NCBI RefSeq assembly: GCF_031583025.1
Contig: NZ_CP134062.1
Coordinates: 3,534,001 to 3,598,000 of the forward strand
From: Mycobacterium sp. Z3061
Lineage (GTDB): Bacteria > Actinomycetota > Actinomycetes > Mycobacteriales > Mycobacteriaceae
Reading direction: 5' to 3'
Length of the DNA stretch: 64,000 nucleotides
Shown: in pieces, positions 44,351-52,415 of the stretch
Position numbering within the stretch: position 1 is the first letter of the stretch
Layout of the letters: every line of letters starts with the position of its first letter
The notes under the pieces: generated by a model
Seen by the model: the letters and a program-made list of their open reading frames with translations, nothing else
Told to the model about the DNA's origin: nothing
Databases searched by the model: none
Made by a program: the position numbers and the translations under genes

Positions 44351-45514
44351 ATGATTGAGGTGCGAGATTTGGATACGGTACTTGGGCTATCGGTGACGCC
44401 GACCACGGTCGGGTGGGTCCTTGCTGAAGGGCACGGAGCCGACGGCGCCATCCTTGACCACCGTGAAGTGCAGTTGCAGGACGGTTCGCAGCACAGCCAC
44501 GGGGTGCGTGCCGTGAGCACGGCACAGCAGGTGACCACCGAAGTACTGCGGGCCCGTGAGGTTGCCGAAGCCGACGACCACCGGTTGCGGGTCGTCGGAG
44601 TGACCTGGAGTGACGAGGCCTCGGCCCAGGCCGCCCTGCTGCTGGAATCACTCACCGACGCGGGATTCGACAACGTCGTGCCCGTCCGCCAGCTCGCCGC
44701 CGTCGAAACCCTGGCGCAGGCCATCGCGCCGGTGATCGGTTACGAGCAGACCGCGGTGTGCATCCTCGAGCGCGAGTGGGCGACCGTGGTCATGGTGGAC
44801 ACCCACGACGGTGAGACTCAGACCGCCGTCAAGCACGTCCGTGGCGGCTACGACGGGTTGACGTCCTGGCTCACCGGAATGTTCGACCGCAGCACCTGGC
44901 GCCCGGGCGGCGTGGTGGTGGTCGGTTCCCAGCACGACGTCAGCGATTTCTCCTGGCAGCTGGAAAATGCGCTGCCGGTCCCGGTGTTCTCCCAGACCAT
45001 GGCGCAGGTGACCGTCGCCCGCGGGGCAGCGCTGGCAGCGGCGCAGAGCACGGAGTTCACCGACGCCGAACTGGTGGCCGCCGGCGCCGCCGCGCCCGTC
45101 GCCGCCGTACCCGTGCGCTCGCGCCAGTTCGCCGGGGCGGCGACCACCCTGGCAGCCGCGGCGGTGACATTCGTGGCGTCGGTCTCGCTGGCGGTGGGCC
45201 TGCAGCTCGCTCCGGGTCAGGATTCCGCTCCGTCCCGGCCGGCGCACAAGTCCACCCCGCCGATGGCCGAGGCGGTGGCTCCCGCACCCGTGCCGCCCCC
45301 CGCGCAAGCGGCTCCGGTCGCGCCTCCGGTGCAGCAGGAGCCGGTGCGACTCACCTCCGGCGAGCAGGTTCGGGAATCGGCGCCGGGCGGCGCGCCGACG
45401 GCGATCGTGCCCGAGCCGGATCCCGCGGAACCCGCCGATGGCCCGTTGCGGCTCAGCCGCGTGCTCGAACACATCCCCGGCACGTTCGCGGAGCCGGGGC
45501 GCCCGCCGGAGTAG
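44351..45514 (+). CDS. Mycobacterial membrane-anchored protein of unknown function, 387 aa (Rv1887-like)
   Basis: The N-terminal 230 residues form a folded, actin/ASKHA-like or DUF7159-type domain: DTVLGLSVTPTTVGWVLAEG, then VVGVTWSDEASAQAALLLES, ILEREWATVVMVDTHDGETQ and GGVVVVGSQHDVSDFSWQ. A single transmembrane helix follows (TLAAAAVTFVASVSLAVGLQ, about 290-310) and a Pro/Ala-rich outer tail of about 75 residues. The cytosolic domain is N-terminal. Rv1887 is recalled as 380 aa. No function is known to me. Confidence 0.83.
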   Translation: MIEVRDLDTVLGLSVTPTTVGWVLAEGHGADGAILDHREVQLQDGSQHSHGVRAVSTAQQVTTEVLRAREVAEADDHRLRVVGVTWSDEASAQAALLLESLTDAGFDNVVPVRQLAAVETLAQAIAPVIGYEQTAVCILEREWATVVMVDTHDGETQTAVKHVRGGYDGLTSWLTGMFDRSTWRPGGVVVVGSQHDVSDFSWQLENALPVPVFSQTMAQVTVARGAALAAAQSTEFTDAELVAAGAAAPVAAVPVRSRQFAGAATTLAAAAVTFVASVSLAVGLQLAPGQDSAPSRPAHKSTPPMAEAVAPAPVPPPAQAAPVAPPVQQEPVRLTSGEQVRESAPGGAPTAIVPEPDPAEPADGPLRLSRVLEHIPGTFAEPGRPPE

Positions 45515-45518
45515 CCGC

Positions 45519-46076
45519 TCAGGCCTTGCGCCGGGTCGCCTCGAAGGACACCGTCACGTCGTCGGCGACTTGCAGCGATCCCATCAGCAGTGAATAGGGT
45601 TTGACGCCGAAATCGGACTGGCGAACCGTGGACTGCAGCGACAGGCGCCACGAGTCGTCCAGTTCCTCGGTGTGCAGATCGACGACGTGTTCGCGCTGCT
45701 TGCCCCGGATCTGCAGGGTCCCGTTCAGTCGGTAGCCCTCGGGCGTCTTGTCGATGGCGTCAGCGTCGAAACGGATCTCGGGAAACTTGTTGGCGGACAA
45801 TGACTTCAGTGCATTGGAGCGCACCAGCGTCTTCTCCGGGCCGGACAGCCCCTTGACGCCGCCTTCGCCGCTCAGCACCTCGAAGGAATCCACCTCGACC
45901 ACGAGGTTCGCCGTATCAGGCTGCCCACCAACCCAATTAACACTCGCCTGCCACCGGGTCATCGCGATGGTGAGCCGGTGGCCCATCCGGGCCGCGCGGC
46001 CGGCAACTCCGGTATGCAGAATCAACTCGCCGTCGGCAGCATCGAAGGTCCATACGGCGTCATCGTCGGTGGCCAT
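45519..46076 (-). CDS. YceI-family lipid-binding protein, 185 aa
   Basis: Lipocalin-like YceI beta-barrel that binds an isoprenoid or amphiphilic lipid. It starts VWTFDAADGELILHTGVAGR, contains NLVVEVDSFEVLSGEGGVKG, FPEIRFDADAIDKTPEGYRL and VRQSDFGVKPYSLLMGSLQV, and ends DVTVSFEATRRKA. No signal peptide is present, so it is cytosolic. It lies 3 bp after the alcohol dehydrogenase stop and 4 bp before the convergent neighbour's end, so it is co-transcribed with the ADH and P450. Confidence 0.88.
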   Translation of the reverse strand: MATDDDAVWTFDAADGELILHTGVAGRAARMGHRLTIAMTRWQASVNWVGGQPDTANLVVEVDSFEVLSGEGGVKGLSGPEKTLVRSNALKSLSANKFPEIRFDADAIDKTPEGYRLNGTLQIRGKQREHVVDLHTEELDDSWRLSLQSTVRQSDFGVKPYSLLMGSLQVADDVTVSFEATRRKA

Positions 46077-46079
46077 GAG

Positions 46080-47093
46080 TCAGACGGTGAGGACGGTGCG
46101 GTAGTGTGCCCGGCCCTGCTCGAGCGCCGCGTAGCCGTCGGCGGCCTGCGACAGCGGCAACTCCTCGATCCAGGCGCGCACACCCGACAGGAGCGCGAAA
46201 TGCATTGTCTCCTCGACATCTTTCGCGGTCCCCGAGGGATGGCCGATGATGCTGAGCCCGGGGGTGATCAACTGAACCGGACTGATCGGTAGCGGCTCTG
46301 GCGTCACCCCGATCGTGACCAGCTCGCCCTGCGGCAGCAGCCCCCCGACCGTATCGGCCATGGCCTGCGAATTGCCCGCCGTGGCAAGCACAACCGCGAC
46401 CCCACCCAGGGTGCGGAGAGCTTCGGCGACGTTCACGGCGGTGGAGTCGACGTAGTGGTGAGCGCCCAGTTTTTTCGCGTCCTCGGCTTTGCCGCCGCCT
46501 CGCGCGATGGCGATCGTTTCAAATCCCATCGCACGGGCCCACTGCACACCCAGGTGCCCGAGACCGCCGACACCGAGAATCGCGACCCGGTCACCGGGCA
46601 GCGCCCTGGTGTGGCGCAGGGCGTTGTAGGTGGTGACGCCGGCACACCCCATCGGGGCCGCCTCGACATCGCTGAGCCCGTCCGGAATCCGGGCCAGTGC
46701 GGTGGCCGGAACGGTCACCGATTCCGCGTATCCACCCGGATACTGCCAGCTCGGCACCTTTCCGTTGGCGCAGTGGATCAGAATGCCTTTGCGGCACGGG
46801 TCGCAGTGATTGCAGTTGCCACCGAACCAGCCGACGGCGACGCGGTCACCCACCGCGAATTCTTCGACACCGTCCCCGAGTTCGGCGATGGTCCCGGCGA
46901 TTTCGTGGCCGGGTGTCAGCGGCCATGACATGTCGGGGAACCCGCCGTTGACGAAGTGCGCATCGGTGCCGCAGATGCCGCAGGCGGTCACCGTGATACG
47001 CACCTCGCCGCGACCGGGAGGCGATGTCTCGACTTCGGCGAGCTCGAGCGGGGCGCCCGCGGACTGAACGTGTACGGCCTTATGAGTGGGCAT
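46080..47093 (-). CDS. Zinc-dependent alcohol dehydrogenase, 337 aa
   Basis: Medium-chain dehydrogenase. Catalytic zinc is held by Cys in CGICGTDAHFVNGG and by the His-Glu of TPGHEIAGTIAELGDG. Structural zinc is held by the four cysteines of CNHCDPCRKGILIHC, one of them in the GNCNHC start. The NAD site is VAILGVGGLGHLGVQWARAM. It has full length. It sits 15 bp after the P450 stop on the same strand, so it could oxidise the terminal alcohol that the P450 creates (inference). Confidence 0.94.
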   Translation of the reverse strand: MPTHKAVHVQSAGAPLELAEVETSPPGRGEVRITVTACGICGTDAHFVNGGFPDMSWPLTPGHEIAGTIAELGDGVEEFAVGDRVAVGWFGGNCNHCDPCRKGILIHCANGKVPSWQYPGGYAESVTVPATALARIPDGLSDVEAAPMGCAGVTTYNALRHTRALPGDRVAILGVGGLGHLGVQWARAMGFETIAIARGGGKAEDAKKLGAHHYVDSTAVNVAEALRTLGGVAVVLATAGNSQAMADTVGGLLPQGELVTIGVTPEPLPISPVQLITPGLSIIGHPSGTAKDVEETMHFALLSGVRAWIEELPLSQAADGYAALEQGRAHYRTVLTV

Positions 47094-47108
47094 GTCGCTC
47101 TCTGTCGA

Positions 47109-48404
47109 TCAGTGGGTTACCGGGCATTGCTGGCCGGAAGCTGTTCCGTCGGTGTGGTAATCAACCTGCCAGTGCTTGATTCCGTTGAGCCAGCCCGACC
47201 GCAGGCGCTCCGGCTTGCCGACCGACTCCAGATCGGGCATCGCGTCGGCGATCGCGTTGAACATCAGGTCGATCGTCATGCGGGCCAGGTTGGCGCCGAT
47301 GCAGTAGTGCGCCCCGGTGCCACCGAATCCCACGTGCGGGTTGGGATCGCGCTTGATGTTGAAGGTGAACGGGTCGTCGAACACGTCCTCGTCGAAATTG
47401 GCTGAGCGGTAGACCATCACCACTCGCTGGCCCTTCTTGATCTGCACACCCGACAACTCGTAGTCCTGCAGGGCGGTGCGCTGGAAGGAGGTGACCGGGG
47501 TTGCCCACCGGACGATCTCGTCGGCGGTGGTGACCGGACGTTCCCGTTTGTAGAGCTCCCACTGGTCGGGGAAGTCGGTGAAGGCCATCATGCCCTGCGT
47601 GATGGAGTTGCGGGTGGTCTCGTTGCCGGCCACAGCCAGCAGGATGACGAAGAAGCCGAACTCGTCGTCGGTGAGTTTGTGCCCGTCGACGTCGGCCTGG
47701 ACCAGTTTGGTGACAATGTCTTCGCCGGGGTTCTGCGCCCGATCGGCGGCCATCTGCATGGCGTACATGATCAGTTCGACCGAGGCGGTGATGGCGTCGT
47801 TGGTGGCGAACTCGGGATCCTGGTCACCCACCATCTGGTTGGACCAGTGGAACAGTTTCATCCGGTCCTCTTGCGGAACACCCAGCAGGCCGGCGATCGC
47901 CTGCAACGGCAGCTCGCAGGACACCTGCTCGACGAAGTCGCCGGAACCCTGCGAAGCCGCCACTTCGACGATGCGGCGGGCACGTTCGGCGAGGTCGTCG
48001 CGCAAGCGTTCGACGGCGCGGGGCGTGAAGCCGCGCGAGATGATCTTGCGCAGGTGGGTGTGCTGCGGGGCGTCCTGGTTGAGCAGGACGAACTTGCCGC
48101 GCTCGATCTGCTCCCCGACGGTGCCGTCCTTGTAACGGGGGAGTGCAGTTTTTTCCAGGCTGGAGAACACGTCGCTGCGCCGGGAGATCTCCTTGACGTC
48201 CTTGTGCTTGGTGACCACCCAGAAACCGCCGTCATCGAAACCGCCCGCCCCGTAGGGCTGCTCGTTCCACCAGATCGGTGCGGTTCGGCGTAGCTCGGCG
48301 AGTTCCTCGACCGGCAGACGCTCGGCGTGGATATCCGGATCGGTGAAATCGAACCCGGGCGGCAGGTTCGGCTTTGCTTGCGGTTCGGCTGGCGTCGTTG
48401 ACAA
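47109..48404 (-). CDS. CYP125-type cytochrome P450, 431 aa
   Basis: P450 of the steroid C26-monooxygenase family. The N-terminal PNLPPGFDFTDPDIHAERLP, the SCELPLQAIAGLLGVPQEDR segment, I-helix AVAGNETTRNSITQGMMAF, EIVRWATPVTSFQRTALQDY and haem loop HVGFGGTGAHYCIGANLARM all follow CYP125 closely. It probably hydroxylates a sterol side chain at C26/27. TTG at 48404 is the start: GAGGAG lies seven bases before, and no ATG fits. A KstR-like box occurs in the upstream gap. Whether it is the principal Cyp125 or an extra paralogue cannot be told from this window. Confidence 0.93.
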   Translation of the reverse strand: MSTTPAEPQAKPNLPPGFDFTDPDIHAERLPVEELAELRRTAPIWWNEQPYGAGGFDDGGFWVVTKHKDVKEISRRSDVFSSLEKTALPRYKDGTVGEQIERGKFVLLNQDAPQHTHLRKIISRGFTPRAVERLRDDLAERARRIVEVAASQGSGDFVEQVSCELPLQAIAGLLGVPQEDRMKLFHWSNQMVGDQDPEFATNDAITASVELIMYAMQMAADRAQNPGEDIVTKLVQADVDGHKLTDDEFGFFVILLAVAGNETTRNSITQGMMAFTDFPDQWELYKRERPVTTADEIVRWATPVTSFQRTALQDYELSGVQIKKGQRVVMVYRSANFDEDVFDDPFTFNIKRDPNPHVGFGGTGAHYCIGANLARMTIDLMFNAIADAMPDLESVGKPERLRSGWLNGIKHWQVDYHTDGTASGQQCPVTH

Positions 48405-48507
48405 TTGCCTACTCCTCGTAACCGTGTTCACAGGGGCATCCCGTGCCAATAATTCCTTGCTACACCAGACTTGGGAAGCCTGGGAACAAAAGACGTCGAA
48501 GCCGAAC

Positions 48508-48521
48508 TGGAACGTGTTCAG
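48508..48521. promoter_or_regulatory. KstR-like box between the CYP125-type gene and the PE gene
   Basis: TGGAACGTGTTCAG fits the KstR pattern TnnAACnnGTTnnA at all fixed positions except the last. Its core GAACGTGTTC is nearly palindromic and close to that of the better box at 52342. It lies 104 bp upstream of the P450 start and 103 bp from the PE start. Confidence 0.5.
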
Positions 48522-48548
48522 CGTTCCCACCGGGCCGCGCACGCGGAC

Positions 48549-48564
48549 GGGGACTTTCGGCACT
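48549..48564 (+). promoter_or_regulatory. DosR-like motif upstream of the PE/PE-PPE gene
   Basis: GGGGACTTTCGGCACT matches the hypoxia-regulon motif NGGGACTTNNGGCCCT with one fixed-position mismatch, 60 bp before the ATG. A single site with a mismatch in GC-rich DNA is weak evidence. Confidence 0.25.
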
Positions 48565-48623
48565 AGCAGCGCCACCACGCCGGCCGTTTGATTTACCTCA
48601 GTGCCGATTCGACAGAGGTTGAC

Positions 48624-50030
48624 ATGTTCGCGCTGAGCGCTCCGGAGACGTTGACGACCGCCGCCGCGGATCTCATCGAGATTCGAGCGGCGATCGACAG
48701 CGCCAATGCTGCCGCGGCGGCACCGATATCCGGCGTGGTAGCCGCGGCCGGCGACGAGGTCTCGGTAGCCATCGCCAACGCAATGTCGTTGTACGGCAAG
48801 CAGTACCAGGCCATTGCCGATCAGGCGGCAGCATTTCACGCCCGGTTCAGCGCGGCGCTCGCGTGGGCCGCGAGATCGTATGCGGAGACGGAGGCGGCGA
48901 ACGCGTCTCTTATTGCCGGCTTCTCGCACGCCGCCGGCGCGGATCCGCTGGTGGCACTGATCATGGGGGGCACCGACAATCCGCAGCCGATTCCCGAGTA
49001 CGTGGCCGCTATCAATGACGCCTATATCCAGCCCCGTTTTCCGGGGGCACTGCCACAAGGGTTGTTCACGCCCGAGCAGTTCTGGCCCGTCACCGGAAAC
49101 CTGACGTTCGGCCAGTCCGTCACCCAGGGCGTCACGCTGCTGAATAACGAGATCAATCATCAGATCAACACGCTGGGCAACTCCGTCGTCGTGTTCGGCT
49201 ACTCGCAGAGCGCCGCGATCGCCACCAATGAGATCAACGCGCTGATGGCGGTGGGCGCGCCGTATGCGGGCCAACTGTCCTTCGTGCTGGCGAGCAACCC
49301 CAACACTCCCGACGGCGGCATCCTCGCGCGGTTCCCCGGCTTCTACATCCCGTTCCTGGACGTGCCGTTCACCGGCGCAACCCCGCCGAACAGCCCCTAT
49401 CCGACCAGCATGTACGCGATTCAGTACGAAGGGGTGGCCAACGCCCCGCAATACCCGCTGCATGTCTTGTCCGACCTGAACGCCATCATGGGCTACTTCT
49501 ATCTGCACGACACCTATCAGCACCTGACGGCAGCCCAGGTCGCTAGCGCGCTTTTGCTGCCGACGGCTCCGGGATACATCGGCAATACCCAGTACTACAT
49601 GCTTCTGACCCAGAATCTGCCCCTGGTGCAGCCGATCCGCGACATTCCCTTGCTGGGGCCGGCGCTGGCCGACGTGATACAGCCGGACCTGCGGGTATTG
49701 GTCGATCTGGGTTACGGCAACATCGGCATCGGCGCCGACTACCCGAACGTGCCCACTCCGGCGCGGCTGTGGCAGGTGATCGACCCCGTCACCGTCACCT
49801 TCGACCTGGCCAAGGGGGCGGTCCAGGGACCACAGGCCGCCCTGGTCGACATCGGCCTGTTGCCACCGTCGTACCTGCCCGACACCTATCCCTACGTTCC
49901 GTCCCTGAATCCCGGACTGTCGTTGAGCTTTGGCCAGCCGAGCGTCACTGGGCTATCCGTGCTGAGCTGTGCGCTGGGATCGCTGCTGCATCTGATCCCG
50001 CCGGTGAACGGCTGCCTGACTCTCGCATAG
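48624..50030 (+). CDS. PE-family protein with PE-PPE (alpha/beta hydrolase-like) domain, 468 aa
   Basis: The N-terminal PE domain (1-95: FALSAPETLTTAAADLIEIR...YGKQYQAIADQAAAFHARF) targets ESX type VII export with a PPE partner. The YxxxD/E-type secretion signal is near SYAETEA. The second domain (about 115-410) is PE-PPE with serine-hydrolase nucleophile GYSQS near residue 193, and the acid and His downstream (YFYLHDTYQHL). Such proteins have esterase activity in M. tuberculosis. Two Cys occur near the C-terminus. ATG 48624 begins the PE domain. Its absence from this place in M. tuberculosis is from memory. Confidence 0.92.
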   Translation: MFALSAPETLTTAAADLIEIRAAIDSANAAAAAPISGVVAAAGDEVSVAIANAMSLYGKQYQAIADQAAAFHARFSAALAWAARSYAETEAANASLIAGFSHAAGADPLVALIMGGTDNPQPIPEYVAAINDAYIQPRFPGALPQGLFTPEQFWPVTGNLTFGQSVTQGVTLLNNEINHQINTLGNSVVVFGYSQSAAIATNEINALMAVGAPYAGQLSFVLASNPNTPDGGILARFPGFYIPFLDVPFTGATPPNSPYPTSMYAIQYEGVANAPQYPLHVLSDLNAIMGYFYLHDTYQHLTAAQVASALLLPTAPGYIGNTQYYMLLTQNLPLVQPIRDIPLLGPALADVIQPDLRVLVDLGYGNIGIGADYPNVPTPARLWQVIDPVTVTFDLAKGAVQGPQAALVDIGLLPPSYLPDTYPYVPSLNPGLSLSFGQPSVTGLSVLSCALGSLLHLIPPVNGCLTLA

Positions 50031-50191
50031 TCACGCTTCCGGCCCGGCCCGTCGGGCCCGAATGTGGCGCTGAAAATGGCTAAGCCGGCGGCCGTGGAAT
50101 TGGGCTGCGGATACGCCCTTGTGGCGACTGCAGCAAACGATATGCTCTTGAGGAACAAGGCACCGGTGCCAGGAAAGGACGAGCGGAAGAC

Positions 50192-50599
50192 ATGATTCGC
50201 GAATTACTCGCCGCCGCTGCGATCACGGGTTCGATGATCGGGGTAGCGCCGGTCGCCGGTGCCGACAACGGACGTTGGGAGGGTGACGTTCCGGGGATGA
50301 ACTACGACGCGTCACTCGGTGCGCCGTGTGACAACTACGAACGTTTCATCTTCGGGCGCGGCCCCAGCGGCCAGGCCGAGGCCTGCCACTTCCCGCCACC
50401 CAACCAGTTCCCGGCGGCGACCACCGGATACTGGGTCATCTCCTACCCGCTTCGCGGTGTCCAGCAGATCGGTGCGCCGTGTCCGGCTCCCAATGTGGCG
50501 GCCCAGTCGCCGGCCGGACTGCCGATGCTGTGCCTGGGCGCGCAGGGCTGGCAGGAGGGCTGGTTCACCGGAGCCGGTTTCTTCCCGCCCGAGCCGTAG
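50192..50599 (+). CDS. Secreted protein of unknown function, 135 aa (Rv1891-like)
   Basis: Exported small protein. The signal peptide is MIRELLAAAAITGSMIGVAP with cleavage near VAGA-DN. The mature part holds five Cys (APCDNYERF, EACHFPPPNQ, APCPAPN, MLCLGAQGW), suggesting disulphides, and an aromatic C-terminus (GWQEGWFTGAGFFPPEP). AGGAAAGGA precedes the ATG. Length equals Rv1891 (135 aa) as recalled. It is followed by a membrane protein gene 16 bp later. Confidence 0.9.
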   Translation: MIRELLAAAAITGSMIGVAPVAGADNGRWEGDVPGMNYDASLGAPCDNYERFIFGRGPSGQAEACHFPPPNQFPAATTGYWVISYPLRGVQQIGAPCPAPNVAAQSPAGLPMLCLGAQGWQEGWFTGAGFFPPEP

Positions 50600-50615
50600 A
50601 TCCCGGCTGATCCCG

Positions 50616-50897
50616 ATGTCCGCGCTGGCTGCCCCGATTCCGCGGTGGCTGCGGTTTGTGCTGGCGTCTGACCGGGCCGGCTCCGCGTGGTACATCGGCA
50701 CCGGGTTCTTTTTCGCCCCCGTGCTGGCCGTGGTGTCGCCCTGGCCGGCGGTGACCACCGTGCTGTGGTGGGTTATCGGACTGGCAGGATTGTGGCTCGG
50801 TCTTCTCGGAATCGCGATGGCCGCGGGACTGGCCCGGGTGCTGCGCTCCGGCGGCGAGATTCCCGAGGACTACTGGCGCACCCTCGTCGACTACTGA
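50616..50897 (+). CDS. Small membrane protein, 93 aa (Rv1892-like)
   Basis: Two transmembrane helices are visible: WYIGTGFFFAPVLAVVSPWP / AVTTVLWWVIGLAGLWLGLL region, about residues 24-75. The Arg-rich N-terminus (PRWLRFVLASDR) and Arg-containing loop place the N-terminus inside. No family function is known. ATG 50616 begins 16 bp after the previous stop, and the short helical protein follows after 49 bp, so all three are likely one unit. Rv1892 is recalled as 103 aa. Confidence 0.85.
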   Translation: MSALAAPIPRWLRFVLASDRAGSAWYIGTGFFFAPVLAVVSPWPAVTTVLWWVIGLAGLWLGLLGIAMAAGLARVLRSGGEIPEDYWRTLVDY

Positions 50898-50946
50898 CGC
50901 CGCCGCCTACAGTCATACCCAACCGCCAACGAACAGGAGATCCGCC

Positions 50947-51171
50947 ATGGCCTTCGATCCCAAAGATGCCGTAGACGCCGTCCGCGACATCGCCACCAAC
51001 GCTGTCGAGAAGGCGTCGGACATCGTCGAGCACGCCAGCGACATCATCCGCGGCGACATCGCCGGTGGCGCCAGCGGCATCGTGCAGAACTCGATCGAGA
51101 TCGGCACGCACGCCGTCGACCGGGTGAAGGAAGTCTTCACCGGTAAAGACGACGACCTCGACCTGGACTGA
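50947..51171 (+). CDS. Small amphipathic helical protein, 74 aa (Rv1893-like)
   Basis: Short acidic protein with no signal peptide. Heptad-like pattern (VDAVRDIATNAVEKASDIVE and HASDIIRGDIAGGASG) gives one or two amphipathic helices, with an acidic tail DDDLDLD. GAGGAGATCC-type purine stretch before ATG 50947 supports the start. Function unknown. Rv1893 is recalled as 72 aa. The stop lies 2 bp from the convergent nitronate monooxygenase stop. Confidence 0.85.
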   Translation: MAFDPKDAVDAVRDIATNAVEKASDIVEHASDIIRGDIAGGASGIVQNSIEIGTHAVDRVKEVFTGKDDDLDLD

Positions 51172-51173
51172 CC

Positions 51174-52304
51174 TCAGATCGCGGCGGCGGCGTTCAGTTC
51201 GTCCAGCCGCGTGGTGGCATCCAGGTATTCCTGCACCCACCGCTCGATGACGGTGGCGGTCTTCTCCACCTTCTGGAACTGACCGACGACCTGCCCCACC
51301 GGGTTGAAAGCCACATCGACCGACTCGTTGGGGTACCGGTTGGTGGCCCGCACCGCCATGCCGGAAACCATGTACTGCAACGGCATTCCGAGCGGCTTGG
51401 GGTTGTCCGGCTGCTCCCAGGCCTCGGTCCAGTCATTGCGCAGCATCCGGGCCGGCTTGCCGGTGAAGGAGCGGCTGCGCACCGTGTCCCGGCTGCCTGC
51501 CTTGATGTACGCGGCTTGCTGAACCGGGGTGTTCGAGGATTCCTCGACCATCAGCCACTGCGAACCGGTCCACGCGCCCTGCGCACCCAGCGCGAGCGCC
51601 GCGGCGATCTGCTGGCCGCTGCCGATGCCGCCGGCGGCCAGGACGGGGACCGGCGCCACCTCCTTGACGACCTGGGGCCACAACACAATTGAGCCGACCT
51701 CGCCGCAGTGACCACCGGCCTCGCCGCCCTGGGCGATGATGATGTCGACGCCCGCGTCGGCGTGCTTGCGGGCCTGAGACGGCGAACCGCACAGCGCCGC
51801 CACCTTGCGGCCCTCGGCGTGAATGTGCTTGATCATGTCCGCCGGGGGAGTGCCCAGCGCGTTGGCGATCATGGTCACCTTCGGGTGCTTGAGCGCGACC
51901 TCGACCTGGGGGGTGGCCGTCGCCTCGGTCCAGCCCAGCAGCTGCAGGCTGTCCCCGTCGCTGTCTTCGACCGGAACGCCGTGGTCGGCAAGGATTTTCT
52001 TGCCGAAGTCCAGGTGTTCCTGGGGCACCATCTTGCGCAGCGTGTCGGCCAGTTCCTCGGCCGACAGGTGCGCGTCCATGCCCTCGTACTTGTTGGGGAT
52101 GACGATGTCCACGCCGTAGGGGTGGTCGCCGATGTTCTCGTCGATCCAGTTCAGCTCGATCTCCAGCTGCTCGGGGGTGAAGCCGACCGCGCCCAGCACG
52201 CCGAATCCGCCGGCTTTACTGACAGCGACGACGACATCGCGGCAGTGGGTGAAAGCGAAGATCGGGAACTCGATGCCGAGTTGATCGCATAGCGCGGTGT
52301 GCAT
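51174..52304 (-). CDS. Nitronate monooxygenase-family FMN protein, 376 aa (Rv1894c-like)
   Basis: FMN-binding TIM barrel of the 2-nitropropane dioxygenase family: IEFPIFAFTHCRDVVVAVSK, GGFGVLGAVGFTPEQLE, AQGGEAGGHCGEVGSIVLWP (FMN phosphate and catalytic His region), VPVLAAGGIGSGQQIAAALA and LGAQGAWTGSQWLM. It oxidises nitronates or a related carbanion substrate. ATG 52304 gives 376 aa, the same length as Rv1894c as recalled. A well-matched KstR box lies 38-51 bp upstream, indicating cholesterol-regulon control. Confidence 0.93.
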   Translation of the reverse strand: MHTALCDQLGIEFPIFAFTHCRDVVVAVSKAGGFGVLGAVGFTPEQLEIELNWIDENIGDHPYGVDIVIPNKYEGMDAHLSAEELADTLRKMVPQEHLDFGKKILADHGVPVEDSDGDSLQLLGWTEATATPQVEVALKHPKVTMIANALGTPPADMIKHIHAEGRKVAALCGSPSQARKHADAGVDIIIAQGGEAGGHCGEVGSIVLWPQVVKEVAPVPVLAAGGIGSGQQIAAALALGAQGAWTGSQWLMVEESSNTPVQQAAYIKAGSRDTVRSRSFTGKPARMLRNDWTEAWEQPDNPKPLGMPLQYMVSGMAVRATNRYPNESVDVAFNPVGQVVGQFQKVEKTATVIERWVQEYLDATTRLDELNAAAAI

Positions 52305-52341
52305 GCCTACTCCTGTGGGGCGCGGGACCGATGCCAAAAAT

Positions 52342-52355
52342 TGAAACGTGTTCTA
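52342..52355. promoter_or_regulatory. KstR operator upstream of the nitronate monooxygenase gene
   Basis: TGAAACGTGTTCTA satisfies every fixed position of TnnAACnnGTTnnA, the mycobacterial KstR site. It lies 37 bp before the start codon, in promoter range. I recall that Rv1894c belongs to the KstR regulon of M. tuberculosis, which supports the call. The rest of the 111-bp gap is AT-richer than its surroundings. Confidence 0.8.
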
Positions 52356-52415
52356 GTTTAATACCAGTATTGCCGACGAGGCCAGCCTGGTCCGGTTTGT
52401 TCGAACTAGGCCCCT

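Noticed and set aside
47109-49523. P450 reading frame extended upstream to 804 aa
   Set aside because: The extra part is antisense to the PE gene; the TTG at 48404 has a good ribosome site and the normal P450 N-terminus.
50041-50058. GGCCCG/CGGGCC hairpin after the PE/PE-PPE gene
   Set aside because: Short stem in very GC-rich sequence with no U-tract; expected by chance at this composition.
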